From Perilla frutescens (lineage: Eukaryota; Streptophyta; Magnoliopsida; Lamiales; Lamiaceae), in assembly GCA_026008535.1 (NCBI GenBank), contig BRKX01000014.1, positions 55,725,006 to 55,789,005 of the forward strand: DNA of 64,000 nt. The letters run 5' to 3'. The translations under genes and the position numbers were made by a program. Below are positions 24,251 to 37,300 of this stretch, piece after piece. Numbering within the stretch: position 1 is the first letter of the stretch; each line of letters opens with the position of its first letter. Below the pieces are notes generated by a model. The model was not told the DNA's origin and searched no databases. It saw only the letters and a list, made by a program, of their open reading frames with translations.

Positions 24251-27200
24251 GATATTTGAGTTACGAATCCAACGCAACAAGAATTACGGGTAAAGCTTAC
24301 TTCTGGAGAGAGTTATAGCCGTTTTACTGACGGCTGCCAGAAAACGGGGTCAAATCTGGCCACCGGCCAAAGGGGTACCCCTTTGGGTGGGCTCAAAAAT
24401 TTGATTTTTTTAAAAGTTGACGGATTAGGCATATATGATCATATGGATTGATTCATAATGGACTCTAGTGTTCAAAAATGCTAGACTCAATGAAAAACCC
24501 GACGTTCACCCCGATCCCTACATAAGAGGCGACAGTTTTGGAAATCAACTTGATAATCACCTAGAGGCCGACTCAAATAGGGTTTCTAGCGGTTCGTCAT
24601 TTCTAGGGTAGATATTTGAGTTAGGAATCCAACGCAATAAGAATCACGGGTAAAGCTTACTTCTTGAGTGAGTTATAGCCGTTTTACTGAATGCTGCCAG
24701 AAAATGGGGCCAAATCTGGCCACCGGCCAAAGGGGTACCCCTTTGGGCGGGCTCAAAAATTTGGTTTTTTCAAAAGTGGACGGATTAGGCATATATGATC
24801 ATATGGATTGATTCATAATGGACTCTAGTGTTCAAAAATGCTAAACTCAATGAAAAACCCGACGTTCACCCCGATCCCTACATAAGAGGTGACGGTTTTG
24901 GAAATCAACTTGATAATCACCTAGAGGCCGACTCAAATAGGGTTTCTACCGGTTCGACTTTTGGTAGGGTAGATATTTGAGTTAGGAATCCAACGCAACA
25001 AGAATCACGGGTAAAGCTTACTTCTGGAGAGAGTTATAGCCGTTTTATTGACAGCTGCCAGAAAACGGGGCCAAATCTGGCCACCGGCCAAAGGGGTACC
25101 CCTTTGGGCGGGCTCAAAAATTTGATTTTTTTAAAAGTGGACGGATTAGGCATATATAATCATATGGATTAATTCATAATGGACTCTAGTGTACAAAAAT
25201 GCTAGACTCAATGAAAAATCCGACGTTCACCCCGATCCCTACATAAGAGGTGACGGTTTTGGAAATCAACTTGATAATCACCTAGAGGCCGACTCAAATA
25301 GGGTTTCTACCGGTTCGACTTTTAGTAGGGTAGATATTTGAGTTAGGAATCCAACGCAACAAGAATCACGGGTAAAGGTTACTTCTGGAGAGAGTTATAG
25401 CCGTTTTATTGACGGCTGCCAGAAAACGGGACCAAATATGGCCACCGGCCAAAGGGGTACCCCTTTGGGCGGGCTCAAAAATTTGATTTTTTCAAAAGTG
25501 GACGGATTAGGCATATATGATCATATGGATTGATTCATAATGGACTCTAGTGTTCAAAAATGCTAGACTCAATGAAAAACCCGACGTTCACCCCGATCCC
25601 TACATAAGAGGTGACGGTTTTGGAAATCAACTTGATAATCACCTAGAGGCCGACTCAAATAGGGTTTCTACCTGTTCGACTTATGGTAGGGTAGATATTT
25701 TAGTTAGGAATCCAACGCAATAAGAATCACGGGTAAAGCTTACTTTTGGAGAGAGTTATAGCCGTTTTATTGACGGCTGCCAGAAAACGGGGCCAAATAT
25801 GGCCACCGGCCAAAGGGGTACCCCTTTGGGCGGGCTCAAAAATTTGATTATTTCAAAAGTGGACGGATTAGGCATATATCATCATATGGATTGATTCATA
25901 ATGGACTCTAGTGTTCAAAAATGCTAGACTCAATGAAAAACCCGACGTTCACCCCGATCCCTACATAAGAGGCGACAGTTTTGGAAATCAACTTGATAAT
26001 CACCTAGAGGCCGACTCAAATAGGGTTTCTACCGGTGCGACTGTTGGTAGGGTAGATATTTGAGTTAGGAATCCAACGCAACAAGAAGCACGGGTAAAGC
26101 TTACTTCTGGAGAGAGTTATAGCCGTTTTACTGACGGCTGCCAGAAAACGGGGCCAAATATGGCCACCGGCCAAAGGGGTACCCCTTTGGGCGGGCTCAA
26201 AAATTTGATTTTTTCAAAAGTGGACGGATTAGGCATATATGATCATATGGATTGATTCATAATGGACTCTAGTGTTCAAAAATGCTAGACTCAATGAAAA
26301 ACCCGACGTTCACCCCGATCCCTACATAAGAGGTGACGGTTTTGGAAATCAACTTGATAATCACCTAGAGGCCGACTCAAATAGGGTTTCTACTGGTTTG
26401 ACTTTTGGTTGGGTAGATATTTGAGTTACGAATCCAACGCAACAAGAATTACGGGTAAAGCTTACTTCTGGAGAGAGTTATAGCCTTTTTACTGACGGCT
26501 GCCAGAAAACGGGGTCAAATCTGGCCACCGGCCAAAGGGGTACCCCTTTGGGCGGGCTCAAAAATTTGATTTTTTCAAAAGTGGACGGATTAGGCATATA
26601 TGATCATATGGATTGATTCATAATGGACTCTAGTGTTCAAAAATGCTAGACTCAATGAAAAACCCGACGTTCACCCCGATCCCTACATAAGAGGCGACAG
26701 TTTTGGAAATCAACTTGATAATCACCTAGAGGCCGACTCAAATAGGGTTTCTAGCGGTTCGTCATTTCTAGGGTAGATATTTGAGTTAGGAATCCAACGC
26801 AACAAGAATCACGGGTAAAGCTTACTTCTTGAGTGAGTTATAGCCGTTTTACTGAATGCTGCCAGAAAATGGGGCCAAATCTGGCCACCGGCCAAAGGGG
26901 TACCCCTTTGGGCGGGCTCAAAAATTTGGTTTTTTCAAAAGTGCACGGATTAGGCATATATGATCATATGGATTGATTCATAATGGACTCTAGTGTTCAA
27001 AAATGCTAGACTCAATGAAAAACCCGACGTTCACCCCGATCCCTACATAAGAGGCGACGGTTTTGGAAATCAACTTGATAATCACCTAGAGGCCGACTCA
27101 AATAGGGTTTCTACCGGTTCGACTTTTGGTAGGGTAGATATTTGAGTTAGGAATCCAACGCAACAAGAATCACGGGTAAAGCTTACTTCTGGAGAGAGTT

Positions 27201-30200
27201 ATAGCCGTTTTATTGACAGCTGCCAGAAAACGGGGCCAAATCTGGCCACCGGCCAAAGGGGTACCCCTTTGGGCGGGCTCAAAAATTTGATTTTTTCAAA
27301 AGTGGACGGATAAGGCATATATGATCATATGGATTGATTCATAATGGACTCTAGTGTTCAAAAATGCTAGACTCAATGAAAAACCCGACGTTCACCCCGA
27401 TCCCTACATAAGAGGTGACGGTTTTGGAAATCAAGTTGATAATCACCTAGAGGCCGACTCAAATAGGGTTTCTACCGGTTCGACTTATGGTAGGGTAGAT
27501 ATTTGAGTTAGGAATCCAACGCAACAAGAATCACGGGTAAAGCTTACTTCTGGAGAGAGTTATTGCCGTTTTATTGACGGCTGCCAGAAAACGGGGCCAA
27601 ATATGGCCACCGGCCAAAGGGGTACCCCTTTGGGCGGGCTCAAAAATTTGATTTTTTCAAAAGTGGATGGATTAGGCATATATGATCATATGGATTGATT
27701 CATAATGGACTCTAGTGTTCAAAAATGCTAGACTCAATGAAAAACCCGACGTTCACCCCGATCCCTACATAAGAGGTGACGGTTTTGGAAATCAACTTGA
27801 TAATCACCTAGAGGCCGACTCAAATAGGGTTTCTACCTGTTCGACTTATGGTAGGGTAGATATTTTAGTTAGGAATCCAACGCAATAAGAATCACGGGTA
27901 AAGCTTACTTTTGGAGAGAGTTATAGCCGTTTTATTGACGGCTGCCAGAAAACGGGGCCAAATATGGCCACCGGCCAAAGGGGTACCCCTTTGGGCGGGC
28001 TCAAAAATTTGAGTTTTTCAAAAGTGGACGGATTAGGCATATATCATCATATGGATTGATTCATAATGGACTCTAGTGTTCAAAAATGCTAGACTCAATG
28101 AAAAACCCGACGTTCACCCCGATCCCTACATAAGAGGCGACGGTTTTGGAAATCAACTTGATAATCACCTAGAGGCCGACTCAAATATGGTTTCTACCGG
28201 TTCGACTATTGGTAGGGTAGATATTTGAGTTAGGAATCCAACGCAACAAGAAGCACGGGTAAAGCTTACTTCTGGAGAGAGTTATAGCTGTTTTACTTAC
28301 GGCTGCCAGAAAACGGGGCCAAATATGGCCACCGGCCAAAGCAGTACCCCTTTGGGCGGGCTCAAAAATTTGATTTTTTCAAAAGTGGATGGATTAGGCA
28401 TATATGATCATTTGGATTGATTCATAATGGACTCTAGTGTTCAAAAATGCTAGACTCAATGAGAAACCCGACGTTCACCCCGATCCCTACATAAGAGGTG
28501 ACGGTTTTGGAAATCAACTTGATAATCACCTAGAGGCCGACTCAAATAGGGTTTCTACCGGTTCGACTTTTGGTAGGGTAGATATTTGAGTTTGGAATCC
28601 AACGCAACAAGAATCACGGGTAAAGCTTACTTCTGGAGAGAGTTATAGCCGTTTTATTGACAGCTGCCAGAAAATGGGGCCAAATCTGGCCACCGGCCAA
28701 AAGGGTACCCCTTTGGGCGGGCTCAAAAATTTGATTTTTTCAAAAGTGGACGGATAAGGCATATATGATCATATGGATTGATTCATAATGGACTCTAGTG
28801 TTCAAAAATGCTAGACTCAATGAAAAACCCGACGTTCACCCCGATCCCTACATAAGAGGTGACGGTTTTGGAAATCAAGTTGATAATCACCTAGAGGCCG
28901 ACTCAAATAGGGTTTCTACCGGTTCGACTTATGGTAGGGTAGATATTTGAGTTAGGAATCCAACGCAACAAGAATCACGGGTAAAGCTTACTTCTGGAGA
29001 GAGTTATTGCCGTTTTATTGACGGCTGCCAGAAAACGGGGCCAAATATGGCCACCGGCCAAAGGGGTACCCCTTTGGGCGGGCTCAAAAATTTGATTTTT
29101 TCAAAAGTGGATGGATTAGGCATATATGATCATATGGATTGATTCATAATGGACTCTAGTGTTCAAAAATGCTAGACTCAATGAAAAACCCGACGTTCAC
29201 CCCGATCCCTACATAAGAGGTGACGGTTTTGGAAATCAACTTGATAATCACCTAGAGGCCGACTCAAATAGGGTTTCTACCTGTTCGACTTTTGGTAGGG
29301 TAGATATTTTAGTTAGGAATCCAACGCAATAAGAATCACGGGTAAAGCTTACTTTTGGAGAGAGTTATAGCCGTTTTATTGACGGCTGCCAGAAAACGGG
29401 GCCAAATATGGCCACCGGCCAAAGGGGTACCCCTTTGGGCGGGCTCAAAAATTTGATTTTTTCAAAAGTGGACGGATTAGGCATATATCATCATATGGAT
29501 TGATTCATAATGGACTCTAGTGTTCAAAAATGCTAGACTCAATGAAAAACCCGACGTTCACCCCGATCCCTACATAAGAGGCGACGGTTTTGGAAATCAA
29601 CTTGATAATCACCTAGAGGCCGACTCAAATATGGTTTCTACCGGTTCGACTTATGGTAGGGTAGATATTTGAGTCAGGAATCCAACGCAACAAGAATCAC
29701 GGGTAAAGCTTACTTCTGGAGAGAGTTATAGCTGGTTTATTGACGGCTGCCAGAAAACGGGGCCAAATATGGGCACCGGCCAAAGGGGTACCCTTTTGGG
29801 TGGGCTCAAAAATTTGATTTTTTCAAAAGTGGACGGATTAGGCATATATGATCATATGGATTGATTCATAATGGACTCTAGTGTTCAAAAATGCTAGACT
29901 CAATGAGAAACCCGACGTTCACCCCGATCCCTACATAAGAGGCGACAGTTTTGGAAATCAACTTGATAATCACCTAGAGGCCGACTCAAATAGGGTTTCT
30001 ACCGGTGCGACTGTTGGTAGGGTAGATATTTGAGTTAGGAATCCAACGCAATAAGAAGCACGGGTAAAGCTTACTTCTGGAGAGAGTTATAGCCGTTTTA
30101 CTGACGGCTGCCAGAAAACGGGGCCAAATATGGCCACCGGCCAAAGGGGTACCCCTTTGGGCGGGCTCAAAAATTTGATTTTTTCAAAAGTGGACGGATT

Positions 30201-33200
30201 AGGCATATATGATCATATGGATTGATTCATAATGGACTCTAGTGTTCAAAAATGCTAGACTCAATGAAAAACCCGACGTTCACCCCGATCCCTACATAAG
30301 AGGTGACGGTTTTGGAAATCAACTTGATAATCATCTAGAGGCCGACTCAAATAGGGTTTCTACTGGTTTGACTTTTGGTTGGGTAGATATTTGAGTTACG
30401 AATCCAACGCAACAAGAATTACGGGTAAAACTTTCTTCTGGAGAGAGTTATAGCCGTTTTACTGACGGCTGCCAGAAAATGGGGTCAAATCTGGCCACCG
30501 GCCAAAGGGGTACCCCTTTGGGCGGGCTCAAAAATTTGATTTTTTCAAAAGTGGACGGATTAGGCATATATGATCATATGGATTGATTCATAATGGACTC
30601 TAGTGTTCAAAAATGCTAGACTCAATGAAAAACCCGACGTTCACCCCGATCCCTACATAAGAGGTGACGGTTTTGGAAATCAACTTGATAATCACCTAGA
30701 GGCCGACTCAAATAGGGTTTCTACCGGTTCGACTTATGGTAGGGTAGATATTTGAGTTAGGAATCCAACGCAACAAGAATCACGGGTAAAGCTTACTTCT
30801 GGAGAGAGTTATTGCCGTTTTATTGACGGCTGCCAGAAAACGGGGCCAAATATGGCCACCGGCCAAAGGGGTACCCCTTTGGGCGGGCTCAAAAATTTGA
30901 TTTTTTCAAAAGTGGACGGATTAGGCATATATGATCATATGGATTGATTCATAATGGACTCTAGTGTTCAAAAATGCTAGACTCAATGAAAAACCCGACG
31001 TTCACCCCGATCCCTACATAAGAGGTGACGATTTTGGAAATCAACTTGATAATCACCTAGAGGACGACTCAAATAGGGTTTCTACCGGTTCGACTTATGG
31101 TAGGGTAGATATTTGAGTCAGGAATCCAACGCAACAAGAATCACGGGTAAAGCTTACTTCTGGAGAGAGTTATAGCCGGTTTATTGACGGCTGCCAGAAA
31201 ACGGGGCCAAATATGGCCACCGGCCAAAGGGGTACCCTTTTGGGTGGGCTCAAAAATTTGATTTTTTCAAAAGTGGACGGATTAGGCATATATCATCATA
31301 TGGATTGATTCATAATGGACTCTAGTGTTCAAAAATGCTAGACTCAATGAAAAACCCGACGTTCACCCCGATCCCTACATAAGAGGCGACAGTTTTGGAA
31401 ATCAACTTGATAATCACCTAGAGGCCGACTCACATAGGGTTTCTACCGGTGCGACTGTTGGTAGGGTAGATATTTGAGTTAGGAATCCAACGCAATAAGA
31501 AGCACGGGTAAAGCTTACTTCTGGAGAGAGTTATAGCCGTTTTACTGACGGCTGCCAGAAAACGGGGCCAAATATGGCCACCGGCCAAAGGGCTACCCCT
31601 TTGGGCGGGCTCAAAAATTTGATTTTTTCAAAAGTGGACGGATTAGGCATATATGATCATATGGATTGATTCATAATGGACTCTAGTGTTCAAAAATGCT
31701 AGACTCAATGAAAAACCCGACGTTCACCCCGATCCCTACATAAGAGGTGACGGTTTTGGAAATCAACTTGATAATCATCTAGAGGCCGACTCAAATAGGG
31801 TTTCTACTGGTTTGACTTTTGGTTGGGTAGATATTTGAGTTACGAATCCAACGCAACAAGAATTACGGGTAAAACTTTCTTCTGGAGAGAGTTATAGCCG
31901 TTTTACTGACGGCTGCCAGAAAATGGGGTCAAATCTGGCCACCGGCCAAAGGGGTACCCCTTTGGGCGGGCTCAAAAATTTGATTTTTTCAAAAGTGGAC
32001 GGATTAGGCATATATGATCATATGGATTGATTCATAATGGACTCTAGTGTTCAAAAATGCTAGACTCAATGAAAAACCCGACGTTCACCCCGATCCCTAC
32101 ATAAGAGGTGACGGTTTTGGAAATCAACTTGATAATCACCTAGAGGCCGACTCAAATAGGGTTTCTACCTGTTCGACTTATGGTAGGCTATATATTTTAG
32201 TTAGGAATCCAACGCAATAAGAATCACGGGTAAAGCTTACTTTTGGAGAGAGTTATAGCCGTTTTATTGACGGCTGCCAGAAAACGGGGCCAAATATGGC
32301 CACCGGCCAAAGGGGTACCCCTTTGGGCGGGCTCAAAAATTTGATTTTTTCAAAAGTGGACGGATTAGGCATATATCATCATATGGATTGATTCATAATG
32401 GACTCTAGTGTTCAAAAATGCTAGACTCAATGAAAAACCCGACGTTCACCCCGATCCCTACATAAGAGGCGACGGTTTTGGAAATCAACTTGATAATCAC
32501 CTAGAGGCCGACTCAAATATGGTTTCTACCGGTTCGACTATTGGTAGGGTAGATATTTGAGTTAGGAATCCAACGCAACAAGAAGCACGGGTAAAGCTTA
32601 CTTCTGGAGAGAGTTATAGCTGTTTTACTTACGGCTGCCAGAAAACGGGGCCAAATATGGCCACCGGCCAAAGCAGTACCCCTTTGGGCGGGCTCAAAAA
32701 TTTGATTTTTCCAAAAGTGGATGGATTAGGCATATATGATCATTTGGATTGATTCATAATGGACTCTAGTGTTCAAAAATGCTAGACTCAATGAGAAACC
32801 CGACGTTCACCCCGATCCCTACATAAGAGGTGACGGTTTTGGAAATCAACTTGATAATCACCTAGAGGCCGACTCAAATAGGGTTTCTACCGGTTCGACT
32901 TTTGGTAGGGTAGATATTTGAGTTTGAATCCAACGCAACAAGAATCACGGGTAAAGCTTACTTCTGGAGAGAGTTATAGCCGTTTTACTGACGGCTGCCA
33001 GAAAACGGGGCCAAATCTGGCCACCGGCCAAAGGGGTACCCCTTTGGGCGGGCTCAAAAATTTGATTTTTTCAAAAGTGGACGGATTAGGCATATATGAT
33101 CATATGGATTGATTCATAATGGACTCTAGTGTTCAAAAATGCTAGACTCAATGAAAAACCCGACGTTCACCCCGATCCCTACATAAGAGGTGACGATTTT

Positions 33201-34354
33201 GGAAATCAACTTGATAATCACCTAGAGGACGACTCAAATAGGGTTTCTACCGGTTCGACTTATGGTAGGGTAGATATTTGAGTCAGGAATCCAACGCAAC
33301 AAGAATCACGGGTAAAGCTTACTTCTGGAGAGAGTTATAGCCGGTTTATTGACGGCTGCCAGAAAACGGGGCCAAATATGGCCACCGGCCAAAGGGGTAC
33401 CCTTTTGGGTGGGCTCAAAAATTTGATTTTTTCAAAAGTGGACGGATTAGGCATATATGATCATATGGATTGATTCATAATGGACTCTAGTGTTCAAAAA
33501 TGCTAGACTCAATGAAAAACCCGACGTTCACCCCGATCCCTACATAAGAGGCGACAGTTTTGGAAATCAACTTGATAATCACCTAGAGGCCGACTCAAAT
33601 AGGGTTTCTACCGGTGCGACTGTTGGTAGGGTAGATATTTGAGTTAGGAATCCAACGCAATAAGAAGCACGGGTAAAGCTTACTTCTGGAGAGAGTTATA
33701 GCCGTTTTACTGACGGCTGCCAGAAAACGGGGCCAAATATGGCCACCGGACAAAGGGGTACCCCTTTGGGCGGGCTCAAAAATTTGATTTTTTCAAAAGT
33801 GGACGGATTAGGCATATATGATCATATGGATTGATTCATAATGGACTCTAGTGTTCAAAAATGCTAGACTCAATGAAAAACCCGACGTTCACCCCGATCC
33901 CTACATAAGAGGTGACGGTTTCGGAAATCAACTTGATAATTATCTAGAGGCCGACTCAAATAGGGTTTCTACTGGTTTGACTTTTGGTTGGGTAGATATT
34001 TGAGTTACGAATCCAACGCAACAAGAATTACGGGTAAAGCTTTCTTCTGGAGAGAGTTATAGCCGTTTTACTGACGGCTGCCAGAAAATGGGGTCAAATC
34101 TGGCCACCGGCCAAAGGGGTACCCCTTTGGGCGGGCTCAAAAATTTGATTTTTTCAAAAGTGGACGGATTAGGCATATATGATCATATGGATTGATTCAT
34201 AATGGACTCTAGTGTTCAAAAATGCTAGACTCAATGAAAAACCCGACGTTCACTCCGATCCCTACATAAGAGGCGACAGTTTTGGAAATCAACTTGATAA
34301 TCACCTAGAGGCCGACTCAAATAGGGTTTCTAGCGGTTCGTCATTTCTAGGGTA
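24251..34354. repeat. Block D: 28 monomers with nested 4-mer duplications
   Basis: The subtype order repeats with a 1,444-bp (4 x 361) period in two places: the units from 27,137 against those from 28,581, and the units from 29,664 against those from 31,108. Marks are ttattgccg, cctgttcgac with gatattttag, gagtcagg and tgcgactg. A related run starts again at 33,273. The 32,913 unit is 360 bp because of a 1-bp deletion (gagtttgaat), which opens a short chance reading frame. No single HOR covers the whole block. Confidence 0.85.
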
Positions 34355-37300
34355 GATATTTGAGTTAGGAATCCAACACAACAAGAATCACGGGTAAAGC
34401 TTACTTCTGGAGAGAGTTATAGCCGTTTTATTGACAGCTGCCAGAAAACGGGGCCAAATCTGGCCACCGGCTAAAGGGGTACCCCTTTGGGCGGGCTCAA
34501 AAATTTGATTTTTTTAAAAGTGGACGGATTAGGCTTATATAATCATATGGATTGATTCATAATGGACTCTAGTGTTCAAAAATGCTAGACTCAATGAAAA
34601 ACCCGACGTTCACCCCGATCCCTACATAAGAGGTGACGGTTTTGGAAATCAACTTGATAATCACCTAGAGGCCGACTCAAATAGGGTTTCTGCTGGTTCG
34701 ACTTTTGGATGGGTAGATATTTGAGTTAGGAATCCAACGCAACAAGAATTACGGGTAAAGCTTACTTCTGGAGAGAGTTATAGCCGTTTTACTGACGGCT
34801 GCCAGAAAACGGGGTCAAATCTGGCCACCGACCAAAGGGGTACCCCTTTGGGCGGGCTCAAAAATTTGATTTTTTCAAAAGTAGACGGATTAGGCATATA
34901 TGATCATATGGATTGATTCATAATGGACTCTAGTGTTCAAAAATGCTAGACTCAATGAAAAACCCGACGTTCACCCCGATCCCTACATAAGAGGCGACAG
35001 TTTTGGAAATCAACTTGATAATCACCTAGAGGCCGACTCAAATAGGGTTTCTAGCGGTTCGTCATTTCTAGGGTAGATATTTGAGTTAGGAATCCAACGC
35101 AACAAGAATCACGGGTAAAGCTTACTTCTTGAGTGAGTTATAGCCGTTTTACTGAATGCTGCCAGAAAATGGGGCCAAATCTGGCCACCGGCCAAAGGGG
35201 TACCCCTTTGGGCGGGCTCAAAAATTTGGTTTTTTCAAAAGTGGATGGATTAGGCATATATGATCATATGGATTGATTCATAATGGACTCTAGTGTTCAA
35301 AAATGCTAGACTCAATGAAAAACCCGACGTTCACCCCGATCCCTACATAAGAGGTGACGGTTTTGGAAATCAACTTGATAATCACCTAGAGTCCGACTCA
35401 AATAGGGTTTCTACCGGTTCGACTTTTGGTAGGGTAGATATTTGAGTTAGGAATCCAACGCAATAAGAATCACGGGTAAAGCTTACTTCTGGAGAGAGTT
35501 ATAGCCGTTTTATTGACAGCTGCCAGAAAACGGGGCCAAATCTGGCCACCGGCCAAAGGGGTACCCCTTTGGGCGGGCTCAAAAATTTGATTTTTTTAAA
35601 AGTGGACGGATTAGGCATATATAATCATATGGATTGATTCATAATGGACTCTAGTGTACAAAAATGCTAGACTCAATGAAAAACCCGACGTTCACCCCGA
35701 TCCCTACATAAGAGGTGACGGTTTTGGAAATCAACTTGATAATCACCTAGAGGCCGACTCAAATAGGGTTTCTAGCGGTTCGTCATTTCTAGGGTAGATA
35801 TTTGAGTTAGGAATCCAACACAACAAGAATCACGGGTAAAGCTTACTTCTGGAGAGAGTTATAGCCGTTTTATTGACAGCTGCCAGAAAACGGGGCCAAA
35901 TCTGGCCACCGGCCAAAGGGGTACCCCTTTGGGCGGGCTCAAAAATTTGATTTTTTTAAAAGTGGACGGATTAGGCATATAGAATCATATGGATTGATTC
36001 ATAATGGACTCTAGTGTACAAAAATGCTAGACTCAATGAAAAACCCGACGTTCACTCCGATCCCTACATAAGAGGCGACAGTTTTGGAAATCAACTTGAT
36101 AATCACCTAGAGGCCGACTCAAATAGGGTTTCTAGCGGTTCGTCATTTCTAGGGTAGATATTTGAGTTAGGAATCCAACACAACAAGAATCACGGGTAAA
36201 GCTTACTTCTGGAGAGAGTTATAGCCGTTTTATTGACAGCTGCCAGAAAACGGGGCCAAATCTGGCCACCGGCCAAAGGGGTACCCCTTTGGGCGGGCTC
36301 AAAAATTTGATTTTTTTAAAAGTGGACGGATTAGGCATATATAATCATATGGATTGATTCATAATGGACTCTAGTGTTCAAAAATGCTAGACTCAATGAA
36401 AAACCCGACGTTCACCCCGATCCCTACATAAGAGGTGACGGTTTTGGAAATCAACTTGATAATCACCTAGAGGCCGACTCAAATAGGGTTTCTCCTGGTT
36501 TGACTTTTGGTTGGGTAGATATTTGAGTTACGAATCCAACGCAACAAGAATTACGGGTAAAGCTTACTTCTGGAGAGAGTAATAGCCGTTTTACTGACGG
36601 CTGCCAGAAAACGGGGTCAAATCTGGCCACCGGCCAAAGGGGTACCCCTTTGGGAGGGCTCAAAAATTTGATTTTTTTAAAAGTGGACGGATTAGGCATA
36701 TATGATCATATGGATTGATTCATAATGGACTCTAGTGTTCAAAAATGCTAGACTCAATGAAAAACCCGACGTTCACCCCGATCCCTACATAAGAGGCGAC
36801 AGTTTTGGAAATCAACTTGATAATCACCTAGAGGCCGACTCAAATAGGGTTTCTAGCGGTTCGTCATTTCTAGGGTAGATATTTGAGTTAGGAATCCAAC
36901 GCAACAAGAATCACGGGTAAAGGTTACTTCTTGAGTGAGTTATAGCCGTTTTACTGAATGCTGCCAGAAAATGGGGCCAAATCTGGCCACCGGCCAAAGG
37001 GGTACCCCTTTGGGCGGGCTCAAAAATTTGGTTTTTTCAAAAGTGGATGGATTAGGCATATATGATCATATGGATTGATTCATAATGGACTCTAGTGTTC
37101 AAAAATGCTAGACTCAATGAAAAACCCGACGTTCACCCCGATCCCTACATAAGAGGCGACAGTTTTGGAAATCAACTTGATAATCACCTAGAGGCCGACT
37201 CAAATAGGGTTTCTAGCGGTTCGTCATTTCTAGGGTAGATATTTGAGTTAGGAATCCAACGCAACAAGAATCACGGGTAAAGCTTACTTCTTGAGTGAGT

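Noticed and set aside
32918..33112. 64-codon + strand open frame
   Set aside because: It starts at TTG and is created by a 1-bp deletion at the unit start. It is a chance frame in repeat DNA.
36463..36699. 78-codon - strand open frame, repeated at 38,985-39,221 and 41,147-41,383
   Set aside because: It has an ATG, but it exists only because gagtaatagcc removes a stop present in other monomers. Its repetition follows the 2,522/2,162-bp HOR, not gene conservation. No domain is recognised.
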